From Bemisia tabaci (Eukaryota; Arthropoda; Insecta; Hemiptera; Aleyrodidae), in NCBI RefSeq assembly GCF_918797505.1, contig NC_092800.1, forward strand, positions 2,728,001 to 2,792,000: a stretch of 64,000 bases of DNA. The letters run 5' to 3'. Below are positions 60,483 to 64,000 of the stretch, piece by piece. The notes beneath the pieces were generated by a model. The model did no database searches. It worked only from the letters and a program-made list of their open reading frames with translations, and was not told the DNA's origin. Every line of letters starts with the position of its first letter. Positions within the stretch are counted from its first letter, which is position 1. A program made the position numbers and the translations under genes.

Positions 60483-61952
60483 ATGGAAACGGAAGTGAGA
60501 GTGAAAGAGGAGATCGGAGGTCCAGGCGAAGGCTCCACGTCGTTGATCAAAAACGAAATCCTGTACGACGATGACATCTACATGTTCGAGGATTGTCCGC
60601 CAGGGCCGGAAAACGGAACCGAGGCTGTGTGGATCAAAGAGGAAGCCGAGAACTCGGGGTCGGACAGTGACATCGCCATCGTGGAAGAGAGTTGGCCGCA
60701 GGTGAGCGCGGAGCCGGTGGAAGCACCGAAAAAAAGGATCGAGAAGGACCAGAAGGCGCCGAAGGGGAAGAAATCCAGAAAGGCGAAGGAACCAGGGATC
60801 TCCTGCCCCCGCTGCGGGCTGATATTCAAGTCGGAGGCGTCGCTGGAAGCCCACTTTTTCATCCACACCGGGGAGAAACCGTTGGGATGTCCCTTCTGCC
60901 CGAAAAACTTCAAGTTCCGCGAGATGCTCAACGACCACATCGAGACGCTCCATGCCAAGGAGTCCTTCTGCGAGCGCTGTATGACGCAGATCCGGGACGC
61001 CAAGGATGTCAAGGTAAATAAACAAGGAAAACACATTGACAAATGGGCGTATTTATGCTAAAAGGAGCTGTGTGTAAGTAGAAAGATGGAGTGTGCTCGT
61101 GCAAGCTGCATAAGAAACAGTGTGAAAGTGGATATAGTTCTCATGAGTTAATGGCTTCCGTGCGGAACCGCAGCGGCGGCTTCGTAGCAGCTGACGTCAT
61201 CGGCGCTTTGTAATTCCTAACCATTCTTATGGCCCTCAGCTGACGAGCGCACCCCTTCTTTTCCGCATCTCCCTGGTTCCGTTCGGCAGGAATACGTCCA
61301 ACTGTATTTAACAGGTCGTCCAGCGACCGGGAAATGTCGGGGGAAATTTTTTTGTGTCAGACAAATCAGGAAAAACGTCCGGGAATCCACAGAAATTCGG
61401 AATGTAATGATATCTGTTTTGTTTATGCTGTGACAGGTACAGGTACACGTGGTGAGAACTTGAAGTGATATCTGTTTTGTTTGCTGTGACAGGTATACAT
61501 GGTGAGAACTTTTATTTGTATTGATATCTGATTTGTTTGCTGTGACAGGTACACATGGTGAGAACCAGTATTGATATCTGATTTGTTTGCTGTGACAGGT
61601 ACACATGGTGAGGGCGGAGGTGGGATGCTCGGAATGTCCGGCCAAGTTCGCAGCGCAGTGCGAGCTGAACAAGCACGTTCGGGAGGAGCACGAAGTGAAG
61701 CGATACGTCTGCAACATGTGCCCAGCAGCTTTTGGGAGGCCGAACCACCTGGCGCTCCACAAGCGCTCGCACATCGTCGAGCGCCCGTCCCAGTGCCCGC
61801 TCTGCTCCGAGAAGTTCCGGCAGCGGCGACATCTCAAGACGCACATGCACGCCCACTTCAGGCCCGCCAACCGACCCTGGAACTGCACCGCCTGCCCGGC
61901 CAAGTTCAAGCGGAAACGCGACCTCAAGGAGCACCTCAAACTCCACGAATGA
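60483..61952 (+). CDS. C2H2 zinc-finger protein, six fingers
   Basis: A probable sequence-specific DNA-binding nuclear protein; targets unknown. Coding exons 60483-61013 and 61599-61952 join in phase 0 for 294 residues (TGA). The start ATG sits in a good context (gaccATGG) 53 nt after an acceptor (tctccag), so a leader exon lies upstream. The N-terminal 105 residues are acidic with two VKEE/IKEE sumoylation-like sites. Fingers: CPRCGLIF...H-x3-H with the linker HTGEKP, CPFCPKNF, then CSECPAKF, CNMCPAAF, CPLCSEKF, CTACPAKF. Between the second and third lies a CERC pair that lacks a following His pair; the intron falls there. The exons are GC-rich against an AT-rich background. No orthologue is recognised. 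Long antisense frames over the exons are shadows of the GC-rich code. Confidence 0.88.
61408..61610 (+). repeat. Four tandem copies of the intron 3' end plus exon start
   Basis: Units beginning tgatatctg lie at 61408, 61466, 61522 and 61572 (spacings 58, 56, 50). Each carries tgctgtgacag followed by gta(c/t)ac(a/g)tggtgag. The fourth contains the true acceptor (ag at 61597-61598) and the first codons of exon 2. So three decoy acceptors precede the real one, each followed by a GTGAG donor-like site. Confidence 0.92.
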
Positions 61953-62263
61953 GAGGAGATCTCGGTCGCGCGGACATCCACACCCACAACACCTCGGGCT
62001 CGGGTCGCATCCCGAACATTCATCTCGCACGAGAGGAGCTCTGTCCGCGCTCAATCCGAAATCCCTCCTCTCAACATTCAGAAATCTCTTTTTTTTACAA
62101 TTTTATCGCCACCTAGGTCGGACCAGACCTGTGGTCATGTTTCCTGACGAGCTCAGCCAGGCATGTGGCAGGCGCCACTTAGCAACAACTGTGCTCAGAC
62201 TTGTACGCCACCCATGGAACTAATCTTCAAGTACACTGTTCTCCAAGCTCCTACGGTGCCAGT

Positions 62264-62474
62264 TGGAAGTATTTCTGTTAAACGGAACTAAGCGCCAAAT
62301 TGAGTTTCTTTCGAGGATTTTAGAATCCCGGATAGCGCGTTCTGTCAAACGGAACTAAGCGCCGTGGAAAAGCATCGCGAGTATAGAACGGAACGAACTC
62401 GCGTTCCATCCAAAGCCCCCCCTCTCCCTTCCTCCCCCTATAGCGCTTAGTTCTGTCTGATAGAAATACGTCCA
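62264..62474. mobile_element. MITE, tgga(c/a)gtatttct family, copy 2
   Basis: Left end tggaagtatttctgttaaac then ggaactaagcgcc; right end gcgcttagttctgtctgata then gaaatacgtcca. One internal unit (taagcgcc...tagaatcccggatagcgcg). Related to 46003-46290. Confidence 0.85.
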
Positions 62475-64000
62475 GTTAATGCTTGGTAGCAAATCTACCC
62501 TCGATGTTCCTAATTCTGTGGAGAAGGAGTCTTCCGTACCAAGAAAAGAACCATATCATCATCCCTTGAAGAACCCTGAACATCATGTCTTCGGGAAATC
62601 TGAAAGAAAATGGAAAACGTGTCATTCTCTTGCCCAATTCGAAATTATCTTTTATCAATGACGGAAGCTGTAACATCATCAACACCTCCGGTTGGAAGAA
62701 AATTCAATGCTGCACTAAAAAAAATCAGGTAAGAAAGTTTTTTGATCATTTTTAATCAAGGGCAATGCCATTGAAGGGAATGGACTTGGAGGTCTGAATT
62801 TCTCCCTCGAGGTGACCCAACGATTTTCCATGCTATGCACAAACCTGCCAGGTTCGTTTTTGGTTTCTTAGAGCATTGTGTACCTATACGAATTAATCCC
62901 TTGAAGATTGATTACCATTGTTGATGGTTAAACTCAGAAAAGACCAATTTCAACTACATAATAGGGAGGAAAAAATATCTGAAGATCTCACAAAATTTTA
63001 TGTCATGTGAGAAAATGGTCGGCAATTTCCAGTGGAAAAGAACTGCAACTTCTTTCAATTTCATTTTAATGAATTTCAATATGAGGAGCTACTTCAGTTA
63101 GTGAATAGACGATGCCCATAACAACCCGAAATAATAGCATTAATTTTATCATGTAATGGTAATTCATTGCAGCCTGTGCTACTTAGGGGTCGATTTCAAT
63201 TTTTTTCCACTAACCGGAAATTTGAATTTACCATTGCTTTCAGACAAAAAGTGCTTGTCTCTCATATGTGTTAACTTTTTTATATTTTAGTATATATATT
63301 GAGTTCTAAATTAAATTTTCTTGAAAAAACATCAAAACATGTGCAATGCTAAAAGCATGTGTGCTTCAAGAGTAATCGAATCGATGTTGATTTCTTTTTA
63401 TTCTTGAGAAAATTGATTTATTTGATTAATTTATCACCCACGGGCAAATTAATTGAAAGCTATTCTGTCTGAGTTACTCCCCCCCCACCTTCTCAGAAAT
63501 CAATAATTTTTTACCCTTGTTTCGAGATAATTCCTACCTATTGGCATGCTGCCTGCTTACAACAAAAAAATCTGCAAAAAATTAGCCCTTTTTCAGGAGG
63601 GGGTAGGGGTGTAACTCAGGGATTTTGTTTAATTGTGTCCTAAACGAAAGTTCATGATGAAATGAACCTCGAGTGAAAGTTTTTGCTCGTTTTGGCAGCA
63701 CAAAGCTGTAATTTGTACATTTTTCACCATTGAAAAGTGCAAACATTTTAAGTTCGTCAGTTAAAGAAAGAGAAAAAAATTAATTTGATCCCTTTTTATT
63801 TCCCGAGTCTTAATATAACCAGTTGCTATTACTGTGCCTCAGAAAAGGAATCAACTAAAGTTGTTTTTTTTTTTTTTTTTTAAACTGAAGAACTTGAAAA
63901 TATTGTAATTCAGTAATAATAAATGTAAACTTTGCAACGCTGTATTGCCTAAACGAGCTTTGAACTCAAGTTAGAACTGTCATTTGAGATTTGTCTCATC
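62475..64000. other. No recognised gene
   Basis: AT-rich sequence to the window end. Two overlapping antiparallel frames at 62476-62685 have no family features. A T run of about 18 lies near 63864-63881. Confidence 0.55.

Noticed and set aside
60441..61042. Long minus-strand reading frames (154-197 codons) opposite the zinc-finger exon
   Set aside because: They are antisense shadows of a GC-rich coding exon with recognisable C2H2 fingers on +.
61217..62054. Minus-strand frames of 180 and 268 codons over the second zinc-finger exon
   Set aside because: Same reason; part of the longer one reads through the tandem acceptor repeats.
1..64000. CRISPR arrays, rRNA genes, prokaryotic operons
   Set aside because: No regularly spaced identical repeats with unique spacers, no rRNA motifs; gene structure is clearly eukaryotic.

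Overview
This window looks like nuclear DNA from an insect, most probably a hemipteran such as a whitefly. It is AT-rich, its genes are split by many GT-AG introns, and short inverted-repeat transposons fill the gaps. The whitefly guess rests on an impression of familiar repeat families (for example the 49.6 kb and 46.0/62.3 kb elements) and is inference. No bacterial operons, CRISPR arrays, rRNA genes or intact tRNA genes were seen.

Gene layout, left to right. (1) A phosphoinositide 3-kinase regulatory subunit lies on + at 2523-13352: 13 coding exons that keep one reading frame for 825 residues, with domain order SAM, C1, RhoGAP, SH2, iSH2, SH2. The 5' end is probably outside the window. (2) A GATAD1-like chromatin reader lies on - at 23061-19158: four exons, 205 residues, without the GATA finger that names the family. 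(3) PLEKHM1 lies on + at 26319-35517: eight coding exons, 680 residues, with a RUN domain and a C-terminal Rubicon-homology zinc domain but no PH domains between them. (4) Integrator subunit 12 lies on -, stop at 39710, secure from 43923 and with a possible exon at 44468. (5) A six-finger C2H2 protein lies on + at 60483-61952. Genes 1/2 and 3/4 are convergent and 2/3 are divergent. Two orphan minus-strand exons, at 46695-46445 (similar to MULE/FLYWCH-type proteins) and 50882-50385 (unknown, cysteine-rich), belong to genes I could not complete.

The genes are not a functional cluster. They cover growth signalling (PI3K), endolysosome and autophagosome fusion (PLEKHM1), snRNA processing and transcription termination (INTS12) and chromatin or transcription (GATAD1, zinc finger).

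The stretch from about 46 to 60 kb is a nest of non-autonomous elements. It holds a hAT-like MITE inserted inside a relative, both with perfect 8-bp target duplications; a terminal-inverted-repeat element carrying three tandem 475-bp units; several foldback elements with arms of 100-300 bp; and a perfect 72-bp palindrome. A tRNA-derived SINE lies in a PLEKHM1 intron. I saw no intact transposase gene.

All exon borders were read by eye from splice consensus and frame continuity. Domain names come from recognition of family sequence, not from a database search.
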